64,000 nt of DNA, from contig CAJNDT010003391.1 of the NCBI GenBank assembly GCA_905221615.1, positions 394,501-458,500 of the forward strand. The letters are read 5' to 3'. Source of the DNA: Symbiodinium sp. CCMP2592 (taxonomy: Eukaryota > Sar > Dinophyceae > Suessiales > Symbiodiniaceae). Under the pieces are notes generated by a model. That model searched no databases. It was not told the DNA's origin and saw nothing but the letters and a program-made list of their open reading frames with translations. Made by a program: the position numbers and the translations under genes. This document shows, piece by piece, positions 34,009-46,009 of this stretch; position 1 is the first letter of the stretch; the number at the start of each line of letters is the position of its first letter.

Positions 34009-34408
34009 GTGTGACGCATGGCGCTGCTTGCAAGGCTGAGCCTTGCGCCCTGAAACCTAAAACCCTAAACCACAAAGCCCTGAGCCCTAACCCCAAGAAT
34101 CAAAAAACTCAATCCAGCTGTCTTGCCCGACATGACGTTGAGGGTTAAGGGTTAAGGGTTTAGGTGTAGGGGTTTATTGTTTAGGGCTTAGGGTTGCTTA
34201 GAGCTTACAGTCAAAATGGTTTAGTCCGAAGCTTCCTGAATTGCTCATGCTCTGAACACAGAAACCCCAATGCACACAACATCCATATAGACTATAGTAA
34301 GTATACCCATAGACCCTACACCCTACACCCACGGCCCCTATACTGAGCCCGATAATGCCCCTTCCGGGCCCTCTTCCAGGTCCCTCCTCCAGGCCCGGAT
34401 CTTAAAAC

Positions 34409-34512
34409 TTTACTATACTGAAAATAGAACCCTGGCAAAAAATACAATTTTAGCTGTTTCTTAGGGATTATAATCACCAAAAACTGAAAATTATTTCTAA
34501 GCACCCCTAAGT
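34409..34512. repeat. Dispersed element, TATACTGAA(A)ATAGAACCC family
   Basis: Third copy, with the shared TTTTAGCTGTTTCTTAGGGA core and CACCCCTAAGTTTA end. Confidence 0.55.
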
Positions 34513-35045
34513 TTATTAAAGCCGATGAAGAATACTTGGAATATGAGTTTAGTTGCTGATAGAGTTCATAAGCCCATCCATGTTTCAACTTTCAGTTCCA
34601 CAGCAAGTAAGATTACTCCAGAAAAGTCTCAAGTGTGCTCACCCGGCTACTACATACGTCAGAGTAAAAACACAGTGGCTCTGAGAGAGGAGCGGGGGGG
34701 GGGGGGGTTCAGGGTTTAAGGCTTCAGGTATAGGCTGTAGAGTTCAGGGTTCAGGGATTAGGAGTTTGGTGGATAGAGTTTAAGGTTGAGGGTTTATGCA
34801 GGGCATGGCTACTAGAGCCCCCAAAACCCTAAACTCTAAGTCCCACAAGCCCCCAACCTGACACCCTAAACCGTTTTTGAGGGTTGAGGGCTTGGAGTTC
34901 AGTGGTTCAGCATTCGGGGCTCCCTTTGTCTTCGGAATGAAACTCCGGGAGTACTGTGTGTGCGCGCTGCATGTTCCGGTATGCTTGACGCTTTCAAAAT
35001 TGTAGGGCTCATGGAGTGTTTGGCTTCAGGGCTTGGGATCCATCT

Positions 35046-35147
35046 GGGAGTTTCCGAAAACAGGGGAGCCTCATATGGCACCCTAAAGAGTAGGATCCTT
35101 CTTCTAAGGACCCCAAAATAATGTACCCCTCACATTCGGAACCTCCC
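35046..35147. mobile_element. Family-2 MITE
   Basis: GGGAGTTTCCGAAAACAGGG and CATTCGGAACCTCCC ends; flanks ATCT and ATGT match at three of four bases. Confidence 0.7.
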
Positions 35148-35225
35148 ATGTGAGGTTCGGGATTCCTCTTTACGGGGTCATGTCTAAGATGATCCCGGCA
35201 AAGAACCGCATTCGAGAGAGTGGAC

Positions 35226-36705
35226 CTCGCGAATAGCCTGCAGTCGTGCTGCTGCACTTCCAATCACCTTCCGTTGAAGGTCGAATGCGGGCGGGGGGGG
35301 GGGGTAAAACTTAAAATGGGATTGGGGGTATCTTGATTTTATCACCAGCCATAAAATAGAGGGACTAAAAGGGTGCTTTGGTTACTTGTTTGCCCCAACC
35401 CCGATACTCGGGCCAAGAGGCTCTTGTTTCTGTTAAGTCTGAAGATACCCGAAACCGTAAACCCTAAACCCTCAAGTGAAACCCTACCGGGTTTGGGGGG
35501 ATTCTCTATACGGGAGTTTCCGAAAATTTGGGGTACATTATTTGGGGGTCCTTATAATAAGGATCCTACTATTTAGGGTACTATATTAGGGTCCCCTATT
35601 TTCGGAAACTCCCATACTAGTCATACAACAGGGGGCTAGAAGCCCACGTATAAGTAGCCATGAACCTCCACGTATGCAAAAACCAAACAGCAGACAAATC
35701 CGACAGTCCTCGTAATGTATCCCTGGGCATCAAAATAGCCCAAAAGCCTCATATAGTACGGTCTTTTGGACCAAACGCCTTAATAAATGAGTCCTTAGAT
35801 CCATTATTAAGGCCCGTACATTGTAGAACCCTACCATAGATCCCTTGAGAGGAACCCTCCTTGAGAGGAACCCTTTAAGGATCCCTTTAAAGGAACCCCT
35901 ATTCCTATATTAGGGTTATAATGGCAGAAACAAGCGAGCCTGGAAGGCCCACCGTTAAGTATTGAACCCCAAACTTCTCAAACTCGTGAAACGCAAAGCC
36001 CTAAACACCGACACGCACATAGCACCCTTTACAAAACCCCAACCCGTTAACCCAGAGACTCCAACATCCCCGAATTAAGGAATATACCTTATTATGATAT
36101 GTAAAGTATATTCCTTAATGGATATGGGAGTTTCCGAAAACAGGGGACCCTATTGTAGTACCCTAACTACTTGGATCCTGGTCGTAAGGGCCCAAAAAGG
36201 TACCCCTAATTTTCGGAAACTCCCATATTCAGTGCAAGGATTATTCCTTAACCGATGGATATTGGAGTCTCAGGGAACCTCAAGACGAAAAGACTTTTTC
36301 GAACCTCTCTGGCCGCAGGCCCGAGTCTGGGAACAATGTAATCGATGCCAAGGCAAAGCTGAGGGTTTCGGGTTTCTGAGTTCAGGGTTTCTGAGTCTCT
36401 GAGTTCAGGGTTTCGGGTTTCTGAGTTCAGGGCTTCGGGTTTCTGAGTTTAGAGTTTCGGGTTTCTGAGTTTCGGGTTTCTGAGTTCAGGGCTTCGGGTT
36501 TCTGAGCTTAGAGTTTCGGGTTTCTGAGTTTCGGGTTTCTGAGTTTAGGGCTTTTGAGTTTAGGGTTTCGGGTTTCTGAGTTTAAGGCCTCCGATCATAC
36601 TCCCCAATGAAAGTAGGAGGGTTTGGTCATCATGGATCTACTTGACCTGCAATTCGACTCCGGGTACACACGGGATTTGGAGTGTTATGGCTTCGTGGTA
36701 CGGAG
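35226..36705 (-). CDS. Phase-matched minus-strand exon chain, unidentified gene
   Basis: Three islands join in phase 0 on the minus strand. 36647-36705 contains YHEAITLQIPCVPGVELQ and has a GTCAAG donor. 36305-36358 follows CCCTCAG with LCLGIDYIVPRLGPAARE and a GTTCGA donor. 35226-35267 follows GGAAG with VIGSAAARLQAIRE and a GTCCAC donor. The agreement of phases and the AG/GT flanks support real exons; the protein is not recognised. The introns hold a nested MITE pair (36051-36275), a tandem TTTCTGAG array and a family-2 MITE. Confidence 0.4.
35512..35613. mobile_element. Family-2 MITE with target duplication ATAC
   Basis: GGGAGTTTCCGAAAATTTGG to ATTTTCGGAAACTCCC, with ATAC directly on both sides (35508-35511, 35614-35617). 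Confidence 0.8.
36051..36275. mobile_element. Family-1b MITE interrupted by a family-2 MITE
   Basis: The outer element has CCCAGAGACTCCAACATCCC and GATATTGGAGTCTCAGGG ends. Inside it GGGAGTTTCCG...CGGAAACTCCC (36126-36224) is flanked by ATAT twice. The insertion order is outer first, inner second. Confidence 0.75.
36360..36580 (+). repeat. Tandem GGGTTTCTGAGTT(T/C)AG repeat
   Basis: About fourteen short units of 12-24 bp combine TTTCGGGTTTCTGAG and TTAGGGCTTC, apparently grown from TTTAGGG-like text. Confidence 0.75.
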
Positions 36706-36764
36706 CTTGAGGTTCTAGGTTTCCGGGAGAAAGGGGCGTGATGTAAAACTGGTGGCTGATCCCC

Positions 36765-36832
36765 TAAACCCTAAACCTTAAACCCTAAACCCTAAACCTT
36801 AAACCCTAAACCCCCAAACCTTAAACCCTAAA
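36765..36832 (-). repeat. CCCTAAA tract
   Basis: CCCTAAACCTTAAACCCTAAA units in tandem. Confidence 0.75.
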
Positions 36833-37478
36833 GCATCGCTGCACTACTTCCAGCTTTGAGGGTTCAGGGGTTTGGGGCTTCTTGCGGGATGGCAGGTTCC
36901 GGGATCCCTGGGCTGCAGGTGCTACTTTGAGTTTGTGGGCTTGGACTAAACAAAAAGTGATCAGCCCTAGTAATAACAAGAGTAAGACTAAAAACAGTAG
37001 ATCATGTTTAACATGTAACATGAAACCATAATAGTAACAACAAGAATAGGAATCATAATAACATTAATGACGAGGAATAAGGAACAACCCTAAACCTTAA
37101 ACACTAAAGCCCAAACCCTGAAACCCCCATGCCTTTGGTGAGAACATGGAACTTTTGGAGCTTTTAGCGAGCGCAAACAGCCCGCGGCTCGAAGCTCCCA
37201 AAACGGAGCCTAAACCTTAAGGGATACAAGGAGAGACCCGCCAAAAAAGGACCCTTAATCTTATGTTCGCCCCTACATTACCAATAAGGTCCCTTATAAG
37301 GGTCCCTCCTTTAGCCCCCTGAAACTTCAACCTAGGTTCCTGAGTAGCCTCTTTATCATAAGCGTACCCTTTTCCAAAAAAACTCTGCTTTAACAAGGAG
37401 ACCCCCAAAATTCAAGATTGGCAAAGGGTACGACTCAGGAACCTAGTTAAACCTACGAGCCCACAAAGCCTCAAGCTT

Positions 37479-39765
37479 TAGGCTTCAGAGGGGATGTGCT
37501 CCGCCAGGTTCATTTCGAAGTCTGCGATCGACGTGAAGTTGTGATCCTCAGGGAGGAGCTCAGTCAGGGTTGAGCTTAGAGTTGAGGGCTCAGAGTTTAG
37601 GGGTCAGAGTTTGGGTTCATTTATTGTGAGGAGTTTGGAGTTAATGGTTTAGAGTTTTGGGCTTAGGGTTTAGGGTTTAGGGTTTAGGAGTTAGGGTTTA
37701 GGGTTTAGGGTTTAGGAGTTAGGGTTTAGGGTTTAGGGTGTTTCTTCGGGTCCTCTGCTTCTACGATCCGCGGGGGCTTAGTCTGCAGGCCTCCCAGGTA
37801 CCCTTAAGAGCGGGTTTCAAGGGGTGCCATGTCCAAGGGCACCTGGCTAATACCCAACTTATCAAAGGGGAAACTGAGGGACCCTTAATGGGGACCCCTA
37901 CCCTATAATGGGCTATGTAATGGGTATATAATAGCCATTTTTGGGTTACATACCTAGGGGTCCTTGTCAAGGGTCGCTCCTTTTACCCCTTGAACTTAGC
38001 TACCAAAAGACTGACCTTCGGCTCGCCTGAAACTGAAGAAGCGAAAAGAGCGGCTGGCTTCGGTACTAGCTGGACCATGGGGCTTGGTAAGCAGGCTACC
38101 ATTCTGTCATAGGCACATGAATAGAGCCATCTTCTCAACAAGCCTACTTGTAGACATGAAAGCTAAGTCCCCTGATTGCTTCTCTGAGTCAAACTTCCCG
38201 GGGGAAGTTTGGGTTCATGGGTTTCGGGCTCATAGGTCATGGGTTCAGGGTTCAGGGCTTAGGATTTAAGTTTATCTGTAGAGCCAACACTCAAGAGGTG
38301 TCAGAAGATCTGCGGTAACACAATTCCGTGTGAGGGGCCCTTTCGGAATCCCATCAGCTACCCGATGAGAACCTCCTGCTGCAATACCTTGAACCCCGAA
38401 CCCTGTGGCCCCAAGCCCCGAGCTTCCCAGAGAGCCCAGTACCCCTTAAGTAAGGAATATACCTTAAATCATAGGGGGATTCATATCATGATTTAAGGTA
38501 TATTCCTTAATGAAGGGGTATTGGGCTCTCTGGGTTGGCAGAAAACCTCCGAGCTTCCAGAATGACTTACAATAGGCACCAGTTTGGCGGCACCCGTATG
38601 GGAACCCTTAACCGTAAACACTGAAGCCTTCTCGGAACCCTTAGAGGAACTCGAAACCTAAACCCCCTGAGAGGAACTTTTATCGAAATACAGGAACCCG
38701 AGACCCTGAAGCGCTAAATCCTAAACCCCTATAGGGGAACCCTAAACCCTCAACACTCGTAGGAACGCGAAACCCTCAACCCTCACAGGAACCGTTATGG
38801 GACCACTATAGTTCCTTTAATGGAAGTTATGGCAACCCCTAGAGATCCCTTAAAGGAACCTTTAAAGATCCCTTAAGGGTACCCTTATAGATCCCTTAAA
38901 AATGAACCCCTACAGCAACCCGACTAACCCTGAGCTGTCCGTGACGGACCGAAGCATCCAGTTGTCCGCCATCGGCGAGATCCTGGGGCTTCGAAAGCTT
39001 TAGGGCTTCGAGACTTCAGGATGTAGTAGGGTTCAGGGTTTAGGGTTTAGACTTTAGGATTTAGGGTTTAGGGGTTTAGGGTTTAGGGGTTTAGGGTTTA
39101 CGGTTCAAGGTTCAGGGCGTAGCTTTTAGGCAGGTGTCCCTATCGCCTCGGTTCTCGTTCTGTCTAATAAAATGAGTTGAGAACTACACTTCATGGCTCG
39201 GAAACTATGCTATACCACAAGTGTATAGGGGGTTAAAGTACGCAAAAAGGGAGTTTCCGACAATTAGGGGGACCTTATTTGGGGGTCCTTATAATAAGGA
39301 TTCTACTACTTGGGGTACTATATCAGGGTCCCCTATTCTCGGAAACTCCCATACTCCCAATGATTCAGCCCCTGGTGCATAGAGTGAACGGTGTCATTTC
39401 CAACGTGGCCACGCAAAGCTAAGGGGACTGTCATGAAAAGTGGACAGTCGGAAACCCAAAATGCATCATGAAGAGAATAGCAAAAGGCTTGTCATTGTTG
39501 CTGTCGCCCGCCGCAGCCCGTCGTAATGGGAACTTTATGTTGGGGGTACAATACACTATACTCATCTTGAGACGAGAATCGGATGGTGTATACTATACTA
39601 TGTCTAAACCCCAAATCTTCAATCCGAAGCATAGAAAACAAAATTGTAAGTTCGATTCTATGGATCGTGCTACTGTGCGCCCAGATGCGTAAGGATCTTC
39701 AGCCCAGCACGGCGTGCCTGCGGAGCAACCCAGGTCCCTTCCAACAGCTTTTCATTAAAGCGCGG
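37479..39765 (-). CDS. Series of putative minus-strand exons, 3' part of an unidentified gene
   Basis: Islands with AG and GT/GC flanks on the minus strand, from 5' to 3': 39674-39765 (EKLLEGTWVAPQARRAGLKI), 39370-39418, 38929-38982 (DLADGGQLDASVRHGQLR), 38571-38620 (FTVKGSHTGAAKLVPI, GTAAGT donor), 38291-38357 (GIPKGPLTRNCVTADLL), 38117-38193, 38016-38065, about 37742-37782 and 37479-37559. The last ends IADFEMNLAEHIPSEA then TAA, a possible end of the coding sequence. Frames of individual islands are uncertain where phases do not chain. No family recognised. Confidence 0.35.
37640..37742 (+). repeat. TTTAGGG tract
   Basis: Tandem TTTAGGG units, several perfect, separated by TTTAGGAGTTAGGG. 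Confidence 0.8.
37868..37984. mobile_element. MITE-like element, GGAGGGACCCTT family
   Basis: Second copy of the element at 970-1092, sharing GGGCTATGTAATGGGTATAT and the inverted ends. Confidence 0.55.
38426..38534. mobile_element. Family-1 MITE
   Basis: CCCAGAGAGCCCAGTACCCC to GGGGTATTGGGCTCTCTGGG, a nearly perfect palindrome around TCATATCATGATT. Confidence 0.8.
39249..39350. mobile_element. Family-2 MITE
   Basis: GGGAGTTTCCGACAATTAGG to CTATTCTCGGAAACTCCC; no intact target duplication. Confidence 0.75.
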
Positions 39766-39900
39766 CTTAGGGGACACAAGGGTCATAACAGTACCTAGGA
39801 CCCTTTCCCTAATCGGGGCTATGGTGCCTATGCCTGTATACAATAGCTACGTTTCTGGATTACAGTTTGTTGATTGGGATGTGAGTTGGTCTTTGCATCC

Positions 39901-40041
39901 GACTTGGAGGTTCCTTTGAATGTGAGCTAAAGCTATAGTTATCCTACGTATAGCTACCCTACTACCCTGCTTATAACTACCCGTTTACCCTCCTTATAAC
40001 TTCACTAATACCCTACTTTTGACTACCCATGAACCTCCAAG
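39901..40041. mobile_element. MITE-like element, TACTTGGAGGTTCATG family
   Basis: GACTTGGAGGTTCCTTTGAA at one end and GACTACCCATGAACCTCCAA at the other, with an ATAGTTATCCTAC core. Confidence 0.5.
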
Positions 40042-40454
40042 TATGGAACCCTGGTTGCCAATCCCAGCATCATCTGGGGCTCTCATCCCGGAGCCCTTGT
40101 CAACCAAAGCCCTGCACCTCGAATCCCAACCCGAAGTGTCGCCTGCTTCCCCCAACCCTAAACCCCCAACAAACCCCCAATCCTTAACCCTCAACCCTAA
40201 ACCCCAAACCCTACACCCATCCCTTGCCGGAGCCCTTTAAAACTTAGTTGCTGAGTTCATAAGCCCCAAAAAGTGTACACTTTCACTTTTGTAGTGGGTA
40301 ATATTATCCCAAGAAGTGTAAACTGCATCTACTCAGCTACTAAGGGGCCCCTCAAAAAGCATCCAAAACCTAAACCTATTTACGATAGAACCCCAAAAGG
40401 TTACAGGTTACGTACTCAGCTACTCAGCTACGAAGGAGCCCCCTTCCAAAACCC

Positions 40455-40550
40455 AAAACCCTAAACCCTAACCCCTAAACCCTAAACCCTGAACCCTGAA
40501 CCCTAAACCCTAAACCCTAAACCCTAAACCCTAAACCCTAAACCTCCCGT
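40455..40550 (-). repeat. Near-perfect CCCTAAA tract
   Basis: About ten CCCTAAA units with few changes, the cleanest telomere-like tract in the window. It ends exactly where an exon-like island (40544-40607) begins on the minus strand, so CTAAAC supplies its GTTTAG donor. Confidence 0.85.
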
Positions 40551-43500
40551 CTTCCGGGGCCTCCCAGAGTTCCACGGCGCTGCCCATGGAGGCCTCGGGG
40601 AGGTTGCCTGAGAAGCTTTGAGTTTAGGGTTGGTTTTAAGGGGTTTTAGGGCTTTGAAGGGTTTAGGGTTTGGCGGGGGGGGGGGGGGGATGGGCGGTTT
40701 TAGGGGTTAGGGGGTTGGGGGCTTGGGGCTTTGAGTTCAGGAGGGGTTTCTCCCTGGACCCTAAACTGAACGCCCTCCCTATCCCTCGCAAAAACCCAGC
40801 CAAACCAAGTCTTCGTGCTGCTTGAGAAGCTGACGATGACATCACACTCACGCACCATGTCGACGACGTCCTCAGTTTCTCGGCTTTGGGGTTCACGACT
40901 GAGGGTCTACCTGGACCCTAAGGAACCTACCTTTTTAGGGTTCCTGAATATGATTTCTTTATATAAGTCCTTAAAAAAGTAGGTTACGTGGGGTTAAGGT
41001 AGGGGTTGAGTAGTTTAAGGCCTTCGGGTTTGGGGCAGTTTAGGGTTCAGGGTTTGGAGTTAAAGCTTCTCAGACAGCCCCAAGGCCGTTAAGTGAGAAT
41101 TACACATCAAGCGATGAGAGGGATCCTGCAAAAAAACTTGAAAGTGCAGTACAGTCCTCGCTAAAGAGCTGCTGGGTCTGCTGGGCTATGGGTTTAGGGC
41201 AATGTAGGGGCCTGAATAAAAACTAGGCTAGGACTTTGTGGTATGGAATAAACCATGTAATATGGAATCCTCTTAGGAATAGTAGTGGCAATTATCCAAG
41301 CTTCCATACGAAACACCGCCAGAGTGGCTGCAGGAGAAGATAGAAACTCTCACACTCCCCTGATCCTCCAAGTATGAAGTACTGGAGTTTGAAGTAACCA
41401 GGGAAAAAAGTATAGACTTGTATTTCATAATGGTTCCTTTAAGGAACAGGTACCCAAAAAAGTAGTCAAGTATAATACTCCAAACAGAGGTCCAAGTATG
41501 AAGTATAAACTGTGTCGAGTTTACAGGTTCACCGCTGACTGATAAAAACGTTCTCCACAAGGGCCTTAATATTGGGTGACCTATCCTTTCTTCAACACCC
41601 CAGAGACTCCAATATGCCTTAATTAAGGAATATATTCCTTAAGTTATAGTAGGATCCCGAATATAATTTCAGGAATACTCCTTAATTAAGGGATATTGGA
41701 GTCTCTGGCTCCCTGCCAAGCGTCGTTGAAGGCGCCCTTCACAGCGGCGTCGTCCTTGTTCCAGTCAACCAGGGTGGCTCCGCTCCTCCAGGCGACAATA
41801 GCGTTGAGATCTCCGATCCCTCAACGCCTACCATGACCCAGATATCTTTGCTGTAGGTTCTTGCTATAAACCCTCATATCGGTATAGGATCCCTTCAAAA
41901 AGCAGGATGTGGTAGGTCAAGGTAGGGCATAGGCTAGGGCAAACCCTCGACCCCTAACCCCTGGAGCCCCCTGCAAAGCCCGAGGGTGCGGTAGATAAGC
42001 TGTAAAAGCCCATTCGCGAACCCTAAACCCTAAAAAACCCTAAACCGTGGGAGTTGAGAGCCACCTGCTTGCCGTCCGAGGACCCCATCTTCAATTTGTT
42101 GAGCCCGGCATGCCCAGACCCCCGAAAGGGGTCCAAAAAGTAGATCCCTTGATGGGGGTTCCTACAAAGTACCCTTAGTAGTTTAGAGCCCCAAATTAGG
42201 GGATTGCTGTCTAGATTCTAGATCCTCCCGGGAGTCTGGGTTGGTGTTTCGGGCTGAGGCCTCCAAGCCCGGACGCCTCACACTGAAACCCCCAGGACCC
42301 CAAACCGCAAACTCGTGACACCCGGAACCCCGCAATCAAAGGAACCACGTGACCACACCTCCAAAGGCCTAACTTTTCCGCACTCCTAAAGCCTTCAACC
42401 CTAGCTCTCAAGCCCCTTACAACCCCCAACCCCAACAAACCACCGAATATTGGTGGTGAGGGGGGGGGGGGGGGGGGGGGGTAATCATTCATGCGAAGAC
42501 GGTTCTCCGCCAAGTGAAAACCAAAATAACTGAAGACACGTAGGGACGAGTCTTACTAATGACTCGGGCTTCGATATTATATAGGCTCTTCACTCCTAGA
42601 GTCGCCAACCAACCAACGAAACATCAGCCCTAAACCCGATACCTTAGACCCAAAGCCCTAAACCCTCAACCCCTAAGCCTGAAACCCTAAACCCTGAAGC
42701 CATTACCCAGACCCCCTAGAGGGTCTAGAAAGTAGATCCCCGAATTTGGGGCCCTATACTACTGAGGGTACTTTATAGGAACCCCCATTAAGGGATCTAC
42801 TTTTTGGATCCTCCCGGGGGTCTGGGTAACCCGGGGCCCCCAAGCCTGCCAACAACACCCTGAACCCTTAACACTCAACCCGAAACCCTCATTCCTAAAC
42901 CCCTCAACCCTAAACCCTAAACCCTCATTCCTAAACCCCTCAACCCTAAACCCACAACCCTTCACCCTAAACCCTTAACCCCTGACCCTAATCCGAAAAC
43001 GCAAACATCCGCAAACGGGAAGCGGCGCCTGGCGGCTCGCGCCTGCACCGCCTCTGGGGATGGTGCACTTGGAGGCTCGACGGCCCCTTCTAGGTTACCC
43101 AGTAACCTAAGAAAAAAAGGCCTCTCTTTTTGGTATTGGGTAACTTTATAAGGAACCTAGGACTACAAAAAGGGAATAAGGGTACTACTGGAGATCCTAG
43201 CCTTTCAAGGTACTCCTTAATAAGGGTTCCTTTCCTTGGGTTAGCATAAGGGTTAGTGTAAGGGAACCACATGGGTACTATAATATAGGGGCCTTAATAA
43301 TCCTATAACTTGCCTTTGGTTAGTAGGAAATGGAGGAATGGGGTAAAAAATATAACTACTATTACTACCAGTCGTCCATTCCCTACTAACCAAAGGTAAG
43401 TTTCAAGGTACTCCTTAATAAGTGTTTTCTAGTATATAGTAGGGTCCCTTCTAGGCTCCGTGAAGTAAGAGTACATTGTAGTGTTTTGAGGCTTCTTTTA

Positions 43501-44666
43501 CTAAGAAAATTGTGTAGTACATGGGCCCCTTTTAGAGTCCGTTTTCATAACGGTGTATAGTAGCGTATCATGGGTCCCTTTCTTAATAAAGCGTATTTTG
43601 TAGCATAAGGGCGTCGTTTAGGATTCTTTACACAGGGGTTGTAGAACATGGTATGTTATAGATTATAAGATTTCTTTCAGGGTCCGTTTAGTAAGGGTTT
43701 CATTTTATATAGGATGTTATATGGCTTCTTGTAGGGTCCTTTGAATTTAGTCAGGGTAAAGTATGAAGTATGTAGACTTCTTACGGTCCTCTTAATAAGG
43801 GTATAGTTTGTGGGCGTCTTCTAGGGCCCTTTTTGCAGAAGGGTTTATCGCATATAGTATGATACCGTATGTTATAGGGTCACTTGTAGGGTTCTTATAA
43901 CCCGGTTTATCTGTGGAATCTTATCGCGTATTATCAGATACATTATGAGTGCTTTTGATAAAGATCTATAGTATATAAGGTTATGGTATATGGTCGCACA
44001 TGCTTGTATATTATTATAGTAAAGAACCCTTACTTGGAGCTTCATGGGTAGCTACCCGTGGGGCTATAAGTCTTTTAACATGGGCTACAACTACAGTTAT
44101 CCCACTCATAAGCCTACTTGCTGGAGGGAGCCGTGAACCTCCAAGCAGCGTCGTTTAAATGGATTCTTGTGGGGACTGAATCGGTTCAACCCGGGGTTAA
44201 GATTTAGGGTTTACGTAAGTTGTATAGGAGCTGTGTAGAGGTGCTTCTGAACTAGGGGAGGTTCATGGTATTCAGGTCTACGGGATTTATGTATGGATTC
44301 TTTCACGGTTTGGGGTGGCACCAACCTTTTAGCAACCGGCTGCCGGGTTCGTAGTCGTTGAACTCAGATCTAAAAGTTAAGCTTTCTAAAGTTATCACCG
44401 AAAGAGGGTGAAATTTCAGTTCTCTAGGGGTAAGATTATGAGGTGTACCCACCCAGAGACCCAGAGAGCCCAATACCCCTTGATTAAGGAATATACCTTA
44501 AATTACAAGGGGGTTCATATTAAGGTTTGAGCTATATTCCTTAATTAAGGGGTATTGCGCTCTCTGGGCATTCAGCCACTACGAGCTTAAGGCCCGACAC
44601 CCAGACTTGCGCGTGGCCTCTAAGGGGTCCACGATGACCGCCGCTGGATCGGCCTGGTTGGGCTCA
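40544..44666 (-). CDS. Series of putative minus-strand exons, partly phase-matched
   Basis: Minus-strand islands, 5' to 3': 44611-44666 (ADPAAVIVDPLEAT, GCAAGT donor), 43017-43089 (EPPSAPSPEAVQARAARRR), 42046-42112 (KLKMGSSDGKQVALNSH), 41712-41810 (LNAIVAWRSGATLVDWNK), 40806-40878 (TEDVVDMVRECDVIVSFS) and 40544-40607 (NLPEASMGSAVELWEAPED). Phases agree at 44611/43089 (GC-AG), 42046/41810 (GT-AG), 41712/40878 (GA-AG, donor at a MITE edge) and, with a GC donor, 40806/40607. Not recognised. A plus-strand frame is also open over 41.71-41.87 kb, so strand is inferred from the chain. Confidence 0.4.
40908..41005. mobile_element. MITE-like element, TACCTGGACCCTAAGGAACC family
   Basis: ACCTACCTTTTTAGGGTTCC and CCTTAAAAAAGTAGGTTACG are partly inverted, with an ATATGATTTCTTTATATAAG core. 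Copies also lie at 48854-48922 (truncated) and 49568-49665. Confidence 0.55.
41598..41708. mobile_element. Family-1b MITE abutting an exon-like island
   Basis: CCCAGAGACTCCAATATGCC to GGATATTGGAGTCTCTGG. On the minus strand it begins three bases after the proposed GA donor of the 41712-41810 exon. Confidence 0.75.
42113..42240. mobile_element. Family-5 MITE (CCCAGACCCCC ends)
   Basis: CCCAGACCCCCGAAAGGGGT opens and CCTCCCGGGAGTCTGGG closes it, with an AAGTAGATCCCTTGATGGGG arm. It directly abuts the island at 42046-42112. Confidence 0.7.
42706..42826. mobile_element. Family-5 MITE, inverted relative to 42113-42240
   Basis: CCCAGACCCCCTAGAGGGTC and GATCCTCCCGGGGGTCTGGG ends; GGGATCTACTTTTTGGATCC arm. 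Confidence 0.7.
42868..42985 (-). repeat. CCCTAAA tract
   Basis: Degenerate CCCTAAACCC and CCTCATTCCTAAACCCCTCAA repeated twice. Confidence 0.6.
43308..43401. mobile_element. MITE-like element, ACTTACCTTTGG family
   Basis: ACTTGCCTTTGGTTAGTAGG and CCCTACTAACCAAAGGTAAG are inverted ends. The terminal GGTAAGT resembles a 5' splice site. Copies at 50653-50747 and 51651-51744. Confidence 0.75.
43402..44030. other. AT-rich interval, no gene seen
   Basis: The text is made of GGGTCCYTTT, TATAGTAT and TAAGGGTTTC fragments with no exon-like island and no intact element. Probably decayed repeat. Confidence 0.4.
44031..44147. mobile_element. MITE-like element, TACTTGGAGGTTCATG family
   Basis: TTACTTGGAGCTTCATGGGT at one end and GTGAACCTCCAAGCA at the other. 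Confidence 0.5.
44460..44568. mobile_element. Family-1 MITE
   Basis: CCCAGAGAGCCCAATACCCC to GGGGTATTGCGCTCTCTGGG around an AAATTACAAGGGGGTTCATA centre. Confidence 0.8.
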
Positions 44667-46009
44667 CTTTAGGGCTTGAGGCTGGAGGTTTTGAATGTTA
44701 GGGCTTCAGGCTTACGATAGGTGCCAATAATTTCCAGTGCTATTTGGCGGGGGCGGGGGTCCTTGTTATAATTACAGTATAATAAAATATACCCCAAACC
44801 CTATTCTAGGTATCAAGGCCACTACATCAGGGATTTAAGGGTTAAGGCATACGGCTTCAAGGCCTGCATGAGGATTCAGGCTTTGAGCTTGTGATTTGGG
44901 ACTTTGAGGTGTTAGCATTTACGGTTTTAGAGCTCATGGCTTTAGGGCCTTAGACTAAGACCGCCACAGCGTGATCGTTGTCTTTCTGCTGTGGCTGGAG
45001 TGCAAGGAATGGAAAGGGCTTCAAGGATTTGGCTTTTGAGGCCTTTCGGGCTTGTATTGTGTTTCAGAATGCCTGTGGCTTCAGGGCTTACGGTTTTTGT
45101 AGGGCATCAAAGAGGAACCGCGCCCCACGCTGCAAATACTACAGGGGTCTTAATAATTGTCAATACTATTTGGGAGGTTCCTTATCATGACCATACTATA
45201 CAGGAGCCCAAACCCCTATTCTAAGACTAATCATTAAGGCCCCGATATTAAATAATTGAGCTGGCGTCCGGCACCTCAGCAAAAATCTATGAAAACGCCC
45301 CTCTGGTTTACAAGGCCTCGGAAGCTTAGGAGTGAAACAATGTGGGGGCCTTGATAATTAGAACAGGGCTTTGGGCGCCTTTATAGTATGGACTATATTT
45401 GGTAATTATTTAGGCTTCTATGTCTGGGATGAACTGTCTCAAGTGGTGGGCCGAATCTCCAGAATGATGTGTTTTGTATGGTCCCTGGATGACCCTGGTA
45501 TTGCCGGCTTAAACATCTGAATAAGGTTTGGGGGTGTAGCACAGCATAGCGGACTCTGTGAAATGGTTGCAGAAAGGAACACTTGGCAATAATGCTGGAA
45601 ATCCTGTTTTCAAAGATCAACCTCAAGGGTCTGACGACAGAAGCCCTAGTATAGGGGCCTGAATAGTTAGGATGGCTTGCGCTTCAGAACTTCATCTTGA
45701 ATTTTTCGGAAGGGTTGTACAGTCGACTATGCTTCCTCGCACGCTTAAATCAAGGACCTCAACCCTCAAGAAGGACGATGCCACTGTCAAGTCGGCTTCA
45801 ACGATGCTCTGAGGAATTACTTCGGGGTCCTGAAAACTGAAGGCTGCCTTACATAAGGGCCCTTTCAGGATTTCTTCACCCCTAAAGCCCAAACCCCAAA
45901 CCCTAAACATAAACGTTAAACCCTCACTAAACCCTAAACCCCTCAAAGCCCTAAACTTTACTAAACCCCCTAAACCCCTAAAACCACCCAAGCCCTATGA
46001 ATCTTCGAC

